A DNA stretch of 64,000 nucleotides from Prorocentrum cordatum. Its lineage: Eukaryota; Sar; Dinophyceae; Prorocentrales; Prorocentraceae. A program made the position numbers and the translations under genes. Positions 61,588-64,000 of this stretch are shown piece after piece. Where the stretch lies: assembly GCA_963575745.1 (NCBI GenBank), contig CAUYUJ010005025.1, positions 471,734 to 535,733 of the forward strand, written 5' to 3'. The first letter of the stretch is position 1; every line of letters begins with the position of its first letter. Under the pieces are notes generated by a model that was not told the DNA's origin, searched no databases, and worked only from the letters and a program-made list of their open reading frames with translations.

Positions 61588-63744
61588 TCGCTTCGCAGTG
61601 GGCGTCTGGTCGCCAGCGCAGCCAGCGCCTGCGCCGCCCGAGGCGGAGCCCGCCTGCGCAGCGCGGCTAACTTACGCAGCTGCTCTGACTTGGCTTCTGG
61701 CCGGGTCGGAGCGTCGGCCAATTTTAATGCGATGGCACGTGCCAAAGGTGCAAATAGTGACCACGCTGCGCGACTGCAAACCAAAGCTCGCCTATGAGCT
61801 CGTTCCAATCAAATTGCCTGGAACAGCCGCGTAAAAGTGCACCCGGCGCGCTTGTGCTATCCACGAAGGCGAAGATTTCAAACTCGCCAGGCAGATAACT
61901 CAGCAAAAACTTAGGCGCGCAGAGAGCCGCCATGAGCTCCCAAGTGCCGATCTGGTTCTTCCGATGAAGCACCCACTGCCTCGCCTCTACTGGGACATCA
62001 GCAGCAGCCCAAGCCTTTAAACAGGGAGTTTGGATGACCCACGCCATCCGTCCCTGGCCTGTGGCGTCGGTGTAAAGGATGCAACGCTTTTTCTGGCGAC
62101 GCATCACCGGGGCGCTCCTCGATGGCGGTTCCTGTAAGAACCGCGGCCACCAACGCAGACACAATTTGGTGCGCTGGGACAGCCGGCTCTGGTTGCCTGA
62201 GCCGTGGTGGTAAATGGCAGCAAGGTAGACGCGCGCGCCTCGGCCGAAGACGGCGGTCGCACCCCAGCTCAATTTGCCTGCTAATTTTAAAGCCCGCGCA
62301 GGCGAGAGCGATCTTCGCCGCAGAGCCTCCCGAATTTCTGCGATCCATTTTTCCAATCTAAACTGGATCAGCTGGTTGTGGTCGTCAAATTCTACGCAGA
62401 CTCTGAGGATTACGGTCTTAGTGGCCTCGGTGACAGCTTCGCCGGCGTCGAGATCCCAGCCCAGCAGTTCTGACACGACTGCTCTTGCCAGGCGCGCAGA
62501 GCCGGCGGGGCCGATTAAGCAGTCACTGCCAATATCGCGCCCCTCCAGGGCCGAATCGCCGGCGAACATATCGTCGACAAAACGCAAATATAACAAGTGA
62601 AACAGAGCTGCCAAAATGCCTTGGATGGCGAGACCGAAACGATCCCAACCGGACACTGAGGCGGAAGAGCCAAATGGTAGGCACAGCAACTGTAACGCCT
62701 TACCGTCTGCCACTGCTTCTGGCCAAGCTGTCACTGCTAGCGGCAAGTGGCCGCTGCAAATCGGCAGTGTCTTAAAAGCATGCCAGAAGTCATCTTTCCT
62801 CCACCTCATGGCAATGTGTTGCTTGCCTGCTGCTGCGTGGCGCACTAATGCCACCAAAGTGTCCAGCGTGTCTGGACATGTTCTTTCAGTGCGTACAACC
62901 GCGCCATTCACCGCAGACGCAGTGAAATCGTCTATGCAGCGAATTTTTGGCATTCCGTCTCTCTCCCCCTGCACGATAGGGAAGCGAGCTGTTAAAACAC
63001 AAGACTTTACGTCTAGGTTACGGAAGCGGGCCTTGCCATCTTCGACCTCTTTTGAGCAGGCCGACAAAAATTGAGTCCTAACCCTCGTATCGCCGCCCTT
63101 TTCCGCGGCGATTCTACCGAGAGTCGCCTCATTCCGCTCGCGCGGATGTGCTAAAAGCGACCGCAAAGTCTCGGCTGGTTCCGGAGACTTGGCAGCGGGC
63201 GCGTGGATGCCACTAGCAGGCGGGCGCCCCGCCAAAGGGAAGCCATGGCAGAGGTTGCGAAACAAGGTATTATCTGGCCATGCTATAGCCTCGAGCATCT
63301 CTTTCAGCAGCAGAAGGTTCTTCTCCGGACCCAGCACTGACTGACAGTGAGCTGGCAAACTTCTAAAGATAGTCTGCCACTGTGGGTCCGTCACTAGCTT
63401 CCGATGCTTCCAAAAGGCAAGAGCCGACTGGCGAGCGGTTTGCAGCTCGGCAACCCACATTGAAACCGATCTCGCAAAATGGCCGTTTGAAAATGTTGGC
63501 ACGCGCGGGCTATCGTCGGCTGCTGGCAAGCCGCTGGCCCGCACAAGTGGTCGCTCGGACCCAGGCTATGCAAATCCTCGCGGGCGCTAAATGCAGAGAA
63601 AGCTGCCTGGGCAGCTTCGAGTGGAGAATTTGCTGACTCACTTGACCTTGAACTGGTACCTGGAAGCGGTGGCGCCTCCGTGTCGTCTGATGCTTCCTCC
63701 GAGATATCACTCCCGGCGCCCTCGACTAGTGGTGCTTGGCCCAC
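61545..63744 (-). pseudogene. Pol of element B: reverse transcriptase and RNase H, two frameshifts
   Basis: Directly after the gag TGA the frame reads VGQAPLVEGAGSDISEEASD and an acidic/Ser-rich linker to LHSLGPSDHL. A one-base change near 63545 then moves the homology to the frame 63544-61724. This holds RSLPAHCQSVLGPEKNLLLL, RCIDDFTAS, WRKDDFWHAFKTLPI, the CLPFG box, FVDDMF (catalytic (F/Y)-x-D-D) and LAGKLSWGA. RNase H follows with LYTDATGQG, GTWELMAALC and FVDSTSAPG. A second indel near 61730 moves LKLADAPTRPEA, the closing Asp motif, into another frame that ends at 61545. All catalytic residues are present, so only the two indels stand in the way of function. Sequencing error is an alternative explanation for either. 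Confidence 0.82.
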
Positions 63745-64000
63745 TCACCACTTGTTTCCCCAACTGTTGAACTGCTGATTGCCGGGGCGGGGGCTGCGAG
63801 ACCTGTGCTGATAATCGGTGCCCGCCGTGCCCTTGGGGCGCTTGGCCGGCGACCGGACAGGCCGGTTGTCAGCCTCTGTGCCGTCGGAGCTCTTTTTTGC
63901 TCCCCTTGCCGCCCTTGTCGGCGACGCCCTTGGCGCAGCCTTTGGGCTGACCCTTCGACTGCTGCCCCTTAGCTGTCACAGCCCGGCCAGCCTCCGTGAA
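63745..64000 (-). pseudogene. C-terminal end of Gag, element B (partial at window edge)
   Basis: The frame ending NQQFNSWGNKW-TGA (63745-63747) is preceded by ADNRPVRSPAKRPKGTAG, which matches DNRPVRSPPRKPPSQRG of element A. A further Lys/Gly-rich part (ADKGGKGSKK) lies in a neighbouring frame, with the change at an A6 run near 63893-63898. Pol begins in the same frame directly after the TGA. Most of Gag lies beyond the right edge. Confidence 0.65.

Larger units (their letters stand above)
59549..64000 (-). mobile_element. DIRS-like retrotransposon, element B (3' part; continues past window)
   Basis: Reading leftward from the window edge: the gag C-terminus (64000-63745), a lone TGA, pol (63744 to about 61545), recombinase (61587-60484), a 93-bp gap, a 189-bp repeat, a 464-bp spacer and a second 189-bp repeat. 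The recombinase is intact, while pol has two single-base frameshifts. The insertion point lies inside element C. Confidence 0.8.

Overview
This window looks like nuclear DNA of a dinoflagellate (a core dinoflagellate of the Prorocentrum/Symbiodiniaceae kind is my inference, not proven). The evidence is the GC-rich composition with very few protein genes, a 22-nt stretch one base away from the dinoflagellate spliced leader, a fragment of the large dinoflagellate-type voltage-gated channel family, K/R-P-A-rich tails, dense simple repeats and tyrosine-recombinase (DIRS-like) retrotransposons. Two runs of exactly 100 N (6943-7042, 43901-44000) are scaffold gaps, so order across them depends on the assembly. 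Most long open frames here are artefacts of GGA/TCC, GTGTGC or other tandem repeats and are not annotated as genes.

Layout. 1-4.6 kb: a possible partial coding end, then polypurine/polypyrimidine blocks, a cluster of perfect or near-perfect hairpins (1370-1753), short-period repeats, and an 86-bp perfect palindrome (4443-4528). 4.6-14 kb: foldback/MITE-like repeats, a roughly 2-kb GTGTGC satellite (6593-8642), and GGA/TCC blocks. 14.4-17.3 kb: a decayed non-LTR retrotransposon on the minus strand. 18-20.7 kb: weak coding-like fragments. 21.4-23 kb: a decayed voltage-gated cation channel copy on the minus strand, with a spliced-leader-like sequence just upstream of it. 24-34 kb: short terminal-inverted-repeat elements (one family with 8-bp target duplications), foldback elements and minisatellites, with no convincing gene. 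34.8-35.5 kb: a Copia-like RNase H remnant. 37.9-39.2 kb and 42.7-43.9 kb: the two best host-gene candidates, the second a two-exon gene. 39.2-40.5 kb: a CT-rich tandem duplication. 45.5-47 kb: two further short TIR families. 46.9-52.9 kb: DIRS-like element A (minus strand; gag, pol, decayed recombinase). 53.9-57.9 kb: a roughly 98-bp satellite in both orientations, interrupted by a 2-kb TIR element swollen by a 22-copy minisatellite. 58.2-64 kb: DIRS-like element C (plus strand), broken inside its reverse transcriptase exactly where element B (minus strand, intact recombinase) begins.

How the parts work together. The only system with several cooperating genes is the DIRS-like retrotransposon. 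It has a Gag-like protein with a basic tail, a reverse transcriptase plus RNase H, and a tyrosine recombinase. All three copies in the window separate gag and pol by one in-frame TGA. Downstream of the recombinase in copy B lie two identical 189-bp direct repeats separated by 464 bp, as expected for the B1-A2-B2 end of split-direct-repeat (Ngaro/PAT-type) elements. Element A has a comparable pair of 137-140-bp repeats. The remaining protein-related sequences are mostly dead copies, and the rest of the window is repeats.
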